Shown: positions 7,531 to 14,609 of the stretch, piece by piece
Layout: each line of letters opens with the position of its first letter
Position numbering within the stretch: position 1 is the first letter of the stretch
Assembly (NCBI GenBank): GCA_964535545.1
Contig: CAZHUT010000009.1
Coordinates: 1 to 24,634 of the forward strand
Direction of reading: 5' to 3'
DNA length: 24,634 nt
Source of the DNA: DALYCO01 sp964535545
Lineage (GTDB): Bacteria; Patescibacteriota; Minisyncoccia; Phycocordibacterales; UBA9973
Notes under the pieces: generated by a model
What the model saw: only the letters and a program-made list of their open reading frames with translations
The model's database searches: none
What the model was told of the DNA's origin: nothing
Made by a program: the position numbers and the translations under genes

Positions 7531-7559
7531 ATAGTAGCAAGGTCAAATGCCAAAATCAA
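7531..7559 (-). promoter_or_regulatory. Promoter of the aspS T-box leader
   Basis: TTGATT (7554-7559), a 17-nt spacer and TACTAT (7531-7536). The implied start coincides with the base of the short Stem I. The -35 is part of a 16-bp palindrome. Confidence 0.6.
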
Positions 7560-7568
7560 GCTTGATTT
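7553..7568. repeat. 16-bp perfect palindrome AAATCAAGCTTGATTT
   Basis: A perfect dyad without spacer that covers the -35 of the aspS leader promoter and lies 17 bp from the -35 of the divergent promoter. It may be a protein-binding operator; no regulator can be named. Confidence 0.5.
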
Positions 7569-7584
7569 ATAAGGCTTATATTCA

Positions 7585-7613
7585 TTGACAGATATATATA
7601 AACATGGTATAAT
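7585..7613 (+). promoter_or_regulatory. Near-consensus sigma70-type promoter of the 120-aa gene
   Basis: Perfect TTGACA (7585-7590), a 17-nt spacer ending in TGG, and perfect TATAAT (7608-7613). This is the best promoter in the window and predicts a start at about 7620. Confidence 0.85.
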
Positions 7614-7649
7614 ATAAAAAGTTAAGTTAGTTCCTTTCCAAACATTGTT

Positions 7650-8012
7650 TTGAAGGTTGCCGGCAAACAAGTTACAGAAGTATTAACGGAGACATCAAGT
7701 ACTGCGGTTGAAAAACTGGAACACTACGATTACAGCACCAACACCAGAGTACTTATTGGCCGCGCTATCAAGTTCTCTAACGGCACATTACTGATATGCC
7801 AGTTTGGTTCCGATTCAACAGATAAGAATAATGTGCTTAGCACTGTAGAAAACGGCCAATGGAAAGATCACGACTTTGGCGTGAGGAATCTAAAAATGGA
7901 TGGTGAGGATTATATCGTTACTGTTCCGGGCTACAATGCAGGAATTTGCCGCGGTCCTCAGCGCATTGAAGTAACATTCATATGCCACAGAAGAGGCGGA
8001 GCTTCTCACTAA
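7650..8012 (+). CDS. Small protein of unknown function
   Basis: This 120-aa protein is of no family I know. It starts at TTG 7650 (an ATT two codons earlier is the only other candidate; TAA lies in frame further up), about 30 nt after the predicted transcription start. It has no signal peptide or membrane segment. The middle looks like a beta-rich fold (RVLIGRAIKFSNGTLLICQF, then EDYIVTVPGYNAG), and it ends with IEVTFICHRRGGASH, giving three Cys (C67-like in LLICQF, GICRG and FICHR) that might bind a metal. The strong promoter and a perfect terminator make a real, well-expressed gene likely despite the weak start codon. It is divergent from the aspS leader. Confidence 0.65.
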   Translation: MKVAGKQVTEVLTETSSTAVEKLEHYDYSTNTRVLIGRAIKFSNGTLLICQFGSDSTDKNNVLSTVENGQWKDHDFGVRNLKMDGEDYIVTVPGYNAGICRGPQRIEVTFICHRRGGASH

Positions 8013-8050
8013 ACATATTTAAACTTACAGTTGCCATAACTGTTTTGGTT

Positions 8051-8086
8051 AAATCCCTTCACGCGAAAGCTGAGGGGATTTTTTTA
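8051..8086 (+). terminator. Intrinsic terminator of the 120-aa gene
   Basis: AAATCCC(T)TC pairs with GA(G)GGGATTT across an 11-nt loop and is followed by a run of T on the plus strand, 38 bp past the stop codon. Confidence 0.8.
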
Positions 8087-8090
8087 TATT

Positions 8091-8120
8091 TAAAAAAGGG
8101 ATTCCATATGGAACCCCTTT
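8091..8120 (-). terminator. Terminator of the EamA permease gene (bidirectional)
   Basis: On the minus strand AAAGGG-G-TTCCAT pairs with ATGGAA-T-CCCTTT and runs into T residues, 22 bp past the permease stop. On the plus strand a T-run also follows (8126-8132), so it can act both ways. Confidence 0.8.
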
Positions 8121-8141
8121 GAATCTTTTTTTGTGATGTGT

Positions 8142-9095
8142 TTAATGTATCACCGTCATCAGCACTATTCCAGCAATGAAGAGACTAAAGGCCACTTTTT
8201 TTGCCGTCGTAATTTTTTCATCAAATTTGTGTACACCAATTGCCGCAGGAATGAGCAGCCCAATAATTGAGCGGACAGATAAAGAGTACGAAGTCGGCCC
8301 CATACTGAATGCAGCCATGGCAAGCGCAAACGATATGGCAAATAATATGCCAATAACAGTCAGTCCCCAGAAACGACTTCTGATTTCATTGAAGTGATAC
8401 TTCTCTTTAAAAAGAGGTATTAAAATAATGAAAACTAAAGTTGCTCCAAGCGAGTTGATGAGCGTATAGAATGTTGAAGAGTTCTTAACGGAATTCATGG
8501 CTACCTTATCCAAGCTTGAACCAACAGCAAAACAACATGTTGCAGCTAGCATATTAAGGGCAGCTCTACGAAATTTTTTCTCTTTCTCTTCTGATTCATG
8601 CTTATGCATGATAAGTAGAATTGTTCCTATGGTAATGCATACCATTCCTACCCAGCCTGTAAACGAAGGTGTTTCTCCGATAAAGAGTGATGTAATAGCA
8701 TTTAGTACGGGCCATACACACACTATAGGCATAACATGTGATAATTCCCCTTCGCGCATGGCGCGGTAATAGAGAAGTGTTTGTATTGGATACAATACTG
8801 CCCAGATTACTAAAAGTGGCCACCAGAACGCCCAGGGTAAATGCAAGATATCTTTTGGTATCGGTGCATACAGGCACAGTGCAAGTAATGGCAGAATGGA
8901 AAACAGTTTGATGATGAATCCCATACCAAAGTCTCCAAATACTTTTGTTAAATCTTTTTCATAACCTTTGCGGGTTGCAGCAATAATAGAAGCCAGTACG
9001 GCTAGGGTGAACCAGTTGATCAATGTGTATATATTTATGAAGTGAGTAAATACAGAAAATGCGAGCATGCGCTCGCTTGCTCTGTGCTTACCCAC
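8142..9095 (-). CDS. EamA/DMT-superfamily permease
   Basis: This 317-aa protein is almost entirely hydrophobic, with about ten predicted transmembrane helices in two repeated halves, as in the drug/metabolite transporter (DMT) superfamily. Each half ends with the typical pattern of an EamA unit; the first has HVMPIVCVWPVLNAITSLFIGE and the second YSLSVRSIIGLLIPAAIG. A charged loop (HKHESEEKEKKFRRA) joins the halves. The substrate cannot be predicted. The start is uncertain: GTG 9095 gives the full frame, and ATG 9068 (residue 10) would remove a polar stretch but sits in a GC-rich hairpin. It has its own terminator and a possible promoter after the end of zinc paralog P1. Confidence 0.85.
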   Translation of the reverse strand: MGKHRASERMLAFSVFTHFINIYTLINWFTLAVLASIIAATRKGYEKDLTKVFGDFGMGFIIKLFSILPLLALCLYAPIPKDILHLPWAFWWPLLVIWAVLYPIQTLLYYRAMREGELSHVMPIVCVWPVLNAITSLFIGETPSFTGWVGMVCITIGTILLIMHKHESEEKEKKFRRAALNMLAATCCFAVGSSLDKVAMNSVKNSSTFYTLINSLGATLVFIILIPLFKEKYHFNEIRSRFWGLTVIGILFAISFALAMAAFSMGPTSYSLSVRSIIGLLIPAAIGVHKFDEKITTAKKVAFSLFIAGIVLMTVIH

Positions 9096-9120
9096 TTGTA
9101 TTTTAAGTCAGCTTATTTTC

Positions 9121-9149
9121 AATTTAATACATGTTTTGAGCTCTGTCAA
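9121..9149 (-). promoter_or_regulatory. Possible promoter of the EamA permease gene
   Basis: Perfect TTGACA (9144-9149) and a weak TAAATT (9121-9126) are 17 nt apart in the 60-bp gap after P1. Confidence 0.35.
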
Positions 9150-9155
9150 ATATGC

Positions 9156-10865
9156 TTACTGCACCTCCTTTTGATAGCAGCTTTCACAGTAGATGATCTC
9201 TTTGCGATCTGGAGAATAGGAAGTCTCAAACTCGGTTGAACATGTCGCTGCGTGGTCGTGGTTCGTCTTGGTGCACATGCAGTTTCGCTTCCAGAGCATG
9301 CGCGGATTGCGTAGGGCGAATCGGGCCTTTCTGCGGCAGGTAAAACATTGATTCGGAACAGGAATACCAAGTTTCTGATACAAAATGTATTCATTCTCGG
9401 TAACTTTAAAGGCCTTGGCGCACATTGGATTTGCCCGCTTCAGTTCCTCGTTGGTTTGCGTGATGCATTCTATTATTTCGCCCGTGATAGTGGATGGCGT
9501 TGCTTCGCTTCTTTCCGGAATGGCTGCAACCTTCATGGTTATCTGATAGTTTGATTCCGGTCGGTCATACCAATTGTAACCTTTGGCGAGCGTTTCTTCT
9601 TTGGTAAGTGGAAAATATTCTTGAGCCATGGATTCGTTATAGGCGAATGGCGACACTTCTCCCGGAAAATATTCTCCCCACTCGCCTGTCTGCCTCATGT
9701 GCTCGATAATTTTTTTCTTGAGATCGAGATATTCTTCTTTTGTGTATTGTTTGTTAAGGATGCAATATTGATTTTTCTTCAAGCCAAAGCAGCCGAAACA
9801 ATCGCTTACTCCAAAGCACATGTCGCAGTAGCAAGAATCAGTAATGGTATTGAAACAGCTGCGTGCCACAATCGAATGGTGAGGTATTTCCACTCCTTGA
9901 ATCTCGTATGAAAGCTGTCCGACGATTATTTCAGTACAGTCTCTACAATCTTCTGTTTGAGACCAGGCATCCTGCATGTATGCAGTGTCTTTATTGTCTC
10001 GGCAATTGAATGCGAGGCGGGCACGCTGGGTGTTTTCTATATAGTCTCCCGAAGATTGTTGGGCTTGAACGCCATGGAAATATTTTACTGGCTGAGCATA
10101 TTTCAATTCTGAGAATTTTTGCCGAGCTTCTTCCAAGAAACTTCTGCTCATTTCGGCAATTCTTTTCCTGTATTCATCTTTGCCAATATTTTTATTGAAC
10201 CAGTGGAATTGCTTATTGCGCAAACCGACACAGCCGAAGCAATCAGTGCAACCGCGGCAATCACTTGAGAGATAGACGTTTACACAGTCGGAGCAGTTTT
10301 CGCACCAGGCACAGTTTGAGCAATTAGTGAGGTTGATCGAATCAAAGCAGAACTCACACTTCTCGGCCATGTAGCAATCGCCCGTCATAAAGCATTTCTG
10401 GCACCAGCTTCCATACATGCATTTTTCACATCGATCGCTCGTCACATGCATGTAACAGTCTTTATTATTGTTCGCTTGGTTGGTGTATTCACTGTTAACA
10501 CTGTTTGAATTTACGAGAGCAAGGTGTGGCACTGCTCGTCGAAGTTCTTCATACTGTTCGAAAAATGGTCGGTTGAAATCAAAATCTCGCCCGTATGATG
10601 TTGGGTCCCAGGCATCTGATTTCCAATATTCCTGCTCATACACTGGAAATGGCGCTTCGGGTCGATAAATTGAGACGATAGATTTTTGGGTGGCGCTGCA
10701 AGTACGGCGATACATCGTCCATTCATTTCGATCGAGCAGACGGCGAATATATCGGCACTGTGGGCAGAGGGTTGGCTTTGGTACGCCGATTTTTTCATAA
10801 AAGCTGATATCGTCGGCCGTTGGTTCAAAAGTGGTTGAGCATTTGGCGCAGGTTGTTGCGTTCAT
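9156..10865 (-). CDS. Cys-rich double zinc-domain protein, paralog P1
   Basis: First of six paralogs; function unknown. From ATG 10865 it has 569 aa and 41 Cys, with no signal peptide or membrane helix, so it is probably cytosolic. This start matches the paralogs (C6xxC9...C34xxC37R, with FYEKIGVPKP between), and a -10 box 6 nt upstream excludes the longer frame from 10982. Layout: N-terminal zinc domain (1-38) whose second CxxC pair is lost (only one Cys before IVSIYRPEAPFPVYEQEY); module A, the richest in Cys, with CxxC steps such as CSNCAWCENCSDC, ending in GCVGLRNKQ; module B ending in GLKKNQYCILNKQY; the linker GEYFP/SPFAYNES; and a C-terminal zinc domain with a His insert (NHDHAATC) ending in YCESCYQKEV. 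It stands alone, divergent from a winged-helix gene. Confidence 0.85.
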   Translation of the reverse strand: MNATTCAKCSTTFEPTADDISFYEKIGVPKPTLCPQCRYIRRLLDRNEWTMYRRTCSATQKSIVSIYRPEAPFPVYEQEYWKSDAWDPTSYGRDFDFNRPFFEQYEELRRAVPHLALVNSNSVNSEYTNQANNNKDCYMHVTSDRCEKCMYGSWCQKCFMTGDCYMAEKCEFCFDSINLTNCSNCAWCENCSDCVNVYLSSDCRGCTDCFGCVGLRNKQFHWFNKNIGKDEYRKRIAEMSRSFLEEARQKFSELKYAQPVKYFHGVQAQQSSGDYIENTQRARLAFNCRDNKDTAYMQDAWSQTEDCRDCTEIIVGQLSYEIQGVEIPHHSIVARSCFNTITDSCYCDMCFGVSDCFGCFGLKKNQYCILNKQYTKEEYLDLKKKIIEHMRQTGEWGEYFPGEVSPFAYNESMAQEYFPLTKEETLAKGYNWYDRPESNYQITMKVAAIPERSEATPSTITGEIIECITQTNEELKRANPMCAKAFKVTENEYILYQKLGIPVPNQCFTCRRKARFALRNPRMLWKRNCMCTKTNHDHAATCSTEFETSYSPDRKEIIYCESCYQKEVQ

Positions 10866-10871
10866 GTCCCA

Positions 10872-10899
10872 AGTATAGCGCTCACACTGGGTCTGTAAA
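10872..10899 (-). promoter_or_regulatory. Promoter of paralog P1, predicted leaderless
   Basis: TTTACA (10894-10899), a 16-nt spacer and TATACT (10872-10877). The ATG at 10865 would be the +1 position or next to it. No ribosome binding site is visible. Confidence 0.6.
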
Positions 10900-10921
10900 C
10901 TATCTTTTGCATACCCGGTAA

Positions 10922-10944
10922 AAAGTGTCATTTTTTGACACTTT
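10922..10944. repeat. Inverted repeat AAAGTGTCA-N5-TGACACTTT, candidate operator
   Basis: A perfect 9-bp inverted repeat with a 5-bp spacer sits between the P1 promoter and the start of the divergent winged-helix gene. It contains a TTGACA hexamer (10935-10940) on the plus strand and overlaps a TATGGT box (10944-10949) 11 nt before the ATG of that gene. Its size and place fit a dimeric regulator that controls both genes. There is no T-run of terminator type after it. Confidence 0.6.
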
Positions 10945-10960
10945 ATGGTAGGGTTCAAAT

Positions 10961-11791
10961 ATGTTGTTCTCACGGAATACATCGGTTACAGTTGAAGAAT
11001 TGATTATCGAGACCTTGGGCGCTCGCGCTTTGAGCGGCCCTATGCTTTTTGAAAGAATAAAGCAGAGATTGCCAAAAACGCCTAAAGAAAGCTATTACCG
11101 CATACTCCGTTCCCTGCTTAAACAGGAAGTGATTACGAAGTATGGGAAAATGTTCAGCGTCAATCGCCATTGGCTCCATCAATTGTATCGCTTCAGCAAA
11201 CCTCAGATAGAATTCGGAAAGAATTCAAAGCTGAGCGTCTTGTCGTTTGAAGATGGCGATACGATTACCTACAAATTCAAGACGCCAAACTTGATGGGCA
11301 TTTATTGGGCGCATCTCTATGATACAGTTTTTCAATTCCATTACCCAGAAATTCCAATTCTTGTTTTTCATCCTCATGAGTGGTTAATACATGCCCGCGT
11401 AGAATCCGAAACTTTTTTCTTGAAGCGTTTTTCAGAGGATGGAAAGCGATGTCTGTTCTCAATCGGCGGCATAACGGAGCTTGATAAAGAATTTAAAAAG
11501 AAATGGTCAAGCAAATATTTAGAAATTGCCACTGGCGCATCGTATGGGCTTAAAAATACTGAGTATCTTAACGTCCTCGGCGACTTCATTTTCAAAGTGA
11601 CTGTCAGTGCGCGGTTTGCAAAAGACATCGATACTTTCTTCAAGAAATATAAAACAGTTGATGATGAAAATCGCCAGGAACTGATTGATCTCTGTAACCG
11701 CAGTGATGCGGTTAAAATGGTTTTTACCCGCTCAAAAAAAGAAGCCGATAAGTGGCGGGCAAAGTGGAAGAAGGATTATCTACTAAAATAG
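10961..11791 (+). CDS. Winged-helix DNA-binding protein with an unknown C-terminal domain
   Basis: This 276-aa protein starts at ATG 10961. Residues 8-75 read as a winged helix: VTVEELIIETL, SGPMLFERIKQRL, SYYRILRSLLKQEVITKYGKMFSVN, with the recognition helix at SYYRILRSLL and the wing at KYGKMFSV. The remaining 200 residues form a domain I do not recognise, with aromatic-rich strands (YWAHLYDTVFQFHYPEIPILVFHPHEW split by loops), a GASYGLKNTEYLN segment and a basic C-terminal helix (RSKKEADKWRAKWKKDYLL). PadR/PaaX-like regulators have a comparable layout, but this assignment is uncertain. Its divergent position next to zinc paralog P1 and the inverted repeat between the two suggest an autoregulated repressor or activator of P1. 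Confidence 0.7.
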   Translation: MLFSRNTSVTVEELIIETLGARALSGPMLFERIKQRLPKTPKESYYRILRSLLKQEVITKYGKMFSVNRHWLHQLYRFSKPQIEFGKNSKLSVLSFEDGDTITYKFKTPNLMGIYWAHLYDTVFQFHYPEIPILVFHPHEWLIHARVESETFFLKRFSEDGKRCLFSIGGITELDKEFKKKWSSKYLEIATGASYGLKNTEYLNVLGDFIFKVTVSARFAKDIDTFFKKYKTVDDENRQELIDLCNRSDAVKMVFTRSKKEADKWRAKWKKDYLLK

Positions 11792-11796
11792 ATTCA

Positions 11797-11825
11797 TTGC
11801 CAGTAATGGTTTTTCGTGGTACAGT
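11797..11825 (+). promoter_or_regulatory. Promoter of the secreted-protein gene
   Basis: TTGCCA (11797-11802), a 17-nt spacer ending in TGG, and TACAGT (11820-11825). The predicted leader is about 40 nt. Confidence 0.55.
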
Positions 11826-11874
11826 AAAAGTCATTTCAAACCTCACGTTTTTTAAAATCTGCGAATAAACAGTT

Positions 11875-12720
11875 ATGAAAAAAGTATGTTTTTCCCTGTT
11901 ACTTATGGCGTTGCATTATGCAGTGTTCTCACAAAAAGAAAACACTAAGGATAATGTCCTACAGTTACTACCGGAGGCTGATGTGCGACCGCGCTTACCT
12001 CGCGTTTTGGGTATTTCGCATATTGACACGCTTTATTCAACCTCAATTACCTGCTATACCGATACTAACCTTATGAACTACTATTTTTCTGAGTTGGCCA
12101 AAGAAACCAATCCTGAAAATGTGGTATTAGTTGTTGAAACCCGTGGCCCGATACAGTTCGATGGTGTCATCCACAAAGAACCATCGGTCTGGATTACGCA
12201 CACAATGCGAGAACTTGGCTTTACGCGTTGGGTTGGTGTTGATATACGTACACTCTCGGATAGTATGTACTTCAATGCGCTTCAGTTCATGAAGCGTTTC
12301 GCACGAGATTATTTTGAAACCCATGTGTTGCTCAATAGCTTTGATAAACTCGGATTTCAGAATATAACTACTGCACCGATTCGACCGTTGGCACGTGTAG
12401 AAGTTGATTCTGCATGTGGTGCGCTTGCTGTCATTTATGAAAAGCGAGCATATGAAAAACATATACTGGAAGTTGCTGACGCCATTACACAACGCATGTA
12501 TGTTCCAGTTATTATCACTGGCCGGAATCATATCCCTGTTTTACAACAGCCTTGTTTACTACAACGCAGTCGGACTGAAGATATGAGTGATATTAGAGAT
12601 AGCTATGTTACTTCCAGAGCTCTAATTAATATTCTAGAGTACTTTGAAACACACTACGGGCTTACGTTTTACAATTCACCGTATCAGGATGCTTCATCAT
12701 CGGGTATGCTGACTAAATAG
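11875..12720 (+). CDS. Secreted protein of unknown function
   Basis: This 281-aa protein begins with a Sec signal peptide (MKKVCFSLLLMALHYAVFSQ), probably cleaved after Ser-19 or nearby; the residue after the cut would be Gln. The mature part is soluble and of mixed alpha/beta character (ENVVLVVETRGPIQFDG, RWVGVDIRTL, YVPVIITGRNHIPVL) with several Cys, and I know no motif in it. The signal sequence style (Phe-Ser-Gln end) is typical of Bacteroidetes exported proteins, so horizontal origin is possible. It has a promoter and a strong terminator and is probably transcribed alone, 83 bp after the winged-helix gene. Confidence 0.7.
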   Translation: MKKVCFSLLLMALHYAVFSQKENTKDNVLQLLPEADVRPRLPRVLGISHIDTLYSTSITCYTDTNLMNYYFSELAKETNPENVVLVVETRGPIQFDGVIHKEPSVWITHTMRELGFTRWVGVDIRTLSDSMYFNALQFMKRFARDYFETHVLLNSFDKLGFQNITTAPIRPLARVEVDSACGALAVIYEKRAYEKHILEVADAITQRMYVPVIITGRNHIPVLQQPCLLQRSRTEDMSDIRDSYVTSRALINILEYFETHYGLTFYNSPYQDASSSGMLTK

Positions 12721-12724
12721 TTCA

Positions 12725-12762
12725 ATCATCTGACGCTATAATTTGTGTCAGATGATTTTTTT
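12725..12762 (+). terminator. Intrinsic terminator of the secreted-protein gene
   Basis: A 10-bp perfect stem (ATCATCTGAC / GTCAGATGAT) with a 12-nt loop is followed by seven T residues, 4 bp past the stop. Confidence 0.92.
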
Positions 12763-12833
12763 ATTCCTGTAACATTTTTTAAATAGTCTCGTCTGTATAA
12801 GTACAGCGGGGCACGCTAAAATGCCAGCAAAAT

Positions 12834-12868
12834 AAGCCCACTTGTTCCCACTAAAAACAATTGGGCTT
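12834..12868 (-). terminator. Hairpin ending the long minus-strand operon
   Basis: On the minus strand AAGCCCAATTGTT pairs with AACAAGTGGGCTT (12 of 13 positions) and is followed by ATTTT. It lies 18 bp past the stop of paralog P2 and is the only terminator-like structure I see downstream of trpS on this strand. The remaining sequence between it and 12763 shows nothing I can name. Confidence 0.65.
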
Positions 12869-12885
12869 TTGCTTATTTTAGGCTT

Positions 12886-14607
12886 CTAAATAACCTCTTT
12901 TTGATAGCAGGACTCGCAATAGACGATTTCAGGGCGGTCTGGCGCAAAGCTTGTCTCAAAGCTCGCCCCGCATGGTTTGTCGCCGTGTGTATGAGCGACG
13001 GTGTTTGTATATGCTCCGTTCATCGATTTCTCTCCCCCGCACGTGCATGTTCCCGTCCACAAATGCACCGGTCCACGTTCAGCATAAAGCACTTTCAGTC
13101 TGCAGAAATAGCACGCTCGAGGAATTGGTATGTTGTTTTGTCGATAGAACAAGAGTTCTTGAGCGGTTATACGATAGTTGCGATTGCAGGTACCACATAC
13201 CAAAATATCTTCAGTAATCGAATCGCTCACGTCTTCGATACTATCTGGAATTTCCTTGAGCGTTTCCTTGCCTTCAGTTTTGGTGAAATGTTCCTGCCAG
13301 GTAAATCCTTTGGCTGCCGCATCAGCCTGAGTCAGTGAAAATTCATCTTGAGCGACTGATTCGTTGTAATGAAATGGAGAAAGAGCTGCTGGAAAGAATT
13401 CACCATACTCCTTATCTTGCTTCATTTTTTCAATCAGTTGTGCAACTTTCTCTTCGTATTCTTCTTTACTGTATTGCTTATTAAAAATGCAGTATTTTGC
13501 GCTCTTTAAACCAACACACCCAAACACGTATTCGCATGATTGGCAGCTGTCGCTGTACAACACATTGTTTCCTTTATGGCAGTACGTAGTAAACAATGAC
13601 ATATATGAGTTATCAGGATTGATTGATTCATAGCACAGTTCTTGTTCCCCGCCGCTCAAACAATCATAACTATCGCGAATCGTATCGCCGCGCTCAAAGT
13701 ATTTAGAATTTTCTACTCGGACCGTGATGTAGCAATGCTTTGCGTTCTTTGAATTTGTCAGATAGTCGCCGGTGCAATCCACGCTGTTAACAATGTTGGC
13801 GTACTTTCGAGGATACTGCAGGATAAAGTTCTCGTACTCTTCTTGTGCCCGCTTCGATCCAGACCACGTATTGAGTTTGTAGTCTTCAATGATCTTTTCA
13901 TATTCTTCTTTTGAATACTGCACATTCTTAAAACAATACTGCTTGTTGCGAAGGCCGATAGACATGAAGCAGTTTGAGCAATTTCGGCAATCGTAACAGT
14001 AGGCGCAGTCTACGAGACCAGCAGAGTTGAAAACGTATCGTGATCGGTAAGAAGAATCAACGTTGATAGCATGATAGAGATGCTCGCCACCGTTCAAGAG
14101 CACCGCAGAATCAACTACATTTTTTGCTCCGACAAGACAGACGGAATACATACAGTCTTCGACTTTCCAGGAGTTGATAACCATGTAGCAATTTTTGCCG
14201 AGGGCGAAGTAGTTGGTGTAGGCACAGTTGGTGCTGGCGATCTCGTTGTCATTCAAGACGGCAAGTGCAGGAACGCGGTTGAGCAATTGTTTGTACTGGT
14301 CGAAAAAGGGCTTGGTTGGGTCACTATCCACCGCATATTCCTTAGGATCCCACTTGTCGCTCCACCAGCATTTTGGGCAGTAGACGGGCATTGGCTTGTC
14401 AGGAGCATAAATAGACAACACACGCTCGTGGCACAGGCCGCATTCCCGAGGATAAAAATTGTAATCATTGCGCCAGGTCATGCGTCGCTGCTGGCGGCAG
14501 TCAGGGCAAAATGTAGGAGGCGGAACGCTTACTTTTTCGTAGAACGAAAAATCATCAGGTTCGATGGAGAAGGAGGTTTTGCAATTTTGGCAGGAAGAAT
14601 CCATCAT
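12886..14607 (-). CDS. Cys-rich double zinc-domain protein, paralog P2
   Basis: Unknown function; 573 aa, 36 Cys, no export signal. The MM start is kept because it places C6, C9, C34 and C37 exactly as in P3-P5; the second Met is equally possible. The N-terminal domain has the complete second zinc pair set (C56/C59, C77/C80, with VLSIYAPDKPMPVYC). Module A ends in IGLRNKQYCFKNVQYSKEEY, where the usual GCV is replaced by MSI; module B ends in GCVGLKSAKYCIFNKQY. The C-terminal zinc domain (CGTC, CYFC, CTC) carries a His-bearing insert (AHTHGDKPC) and ends in YCESCYQKEV. It thus joins the N-terminal type of P3/P5 with the C-terminal type of P1/P4/P6. It is the last gene of the operon, 2 bp after the preceding small membrane protein. 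Confidence 0.85.
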   Translation of the reverse strand: MMDSSCQNCKTSFSIEPDDFSFYEKVSVPPPTFCPDCRQQRRMTWRNDYNFYPRECGLCHERVLSIYAPDKPMPVYCPKCWWSDKWDPKEYAVDSDPTKPFFDQYKQLLNRVPALAVLNDNEIASTNCAYTNYFALGKNCYMVINSWKVEDCMYSVCLVGAKNVVDSAVLLNGGEHLYHAINVDSSYRSRYVFNSAGLVDCAYCYDCRNCSNCFMSIGLRNKQYCFKNVQYSKEEYEKIIEDYKLNTWSGSKRAQEEYENFILQYPRKYANIVNSVDCTGDYLTNSKNAKHCYITVRVENSKYFERGDTIRDSYDCLSGGEQELCYESINPDNSYMSLFTTYCHKGNNVLYSDSCQSCEYVFGCVGLKSAKYCIFNKQYSKEEYEEKVAQLIEKMKQDKEYGEFFPAALSPFHYNESVAQDEFSLTQADAAAKGFTWQEHFTKTEGKETLKEIPDSIEDVSDSITEDILVCGTCNRNYRITAQELLFYRQNNIPIPRACYFCRLKVLYAERGPVHLWTGTCTCGGEKSMNGAYTNTVAHTHGDKPCGASFETSFAPDRPEIVYCESCYQKEVI

Positions 14608-14609
14608 TA

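Noticed and set aside
7437..7670. 77-aa minus-strand frame
   Set aside because: It lies across the T-box leader and the divergent promoters; the RNA elements explain the sequence.
9159..9170. Strong Shine-Dalgarno-like AAAGGAGGTG in the last codons of P1 (and a similar one in P3)
   Set aside because: It is the coding sequence for the conserved C-terminus QKEV; no start codon follows at a suitable distance (the permease starts 60 bp away).
10866..10982. N-terminal extension of paralog P1 from the start at 10982
   Set aside because: The extra 39 residues have no counterpart in the other paralogs and span the P1 promoter and the inverted repeat; ATG 10865 aligns exactly with the family.
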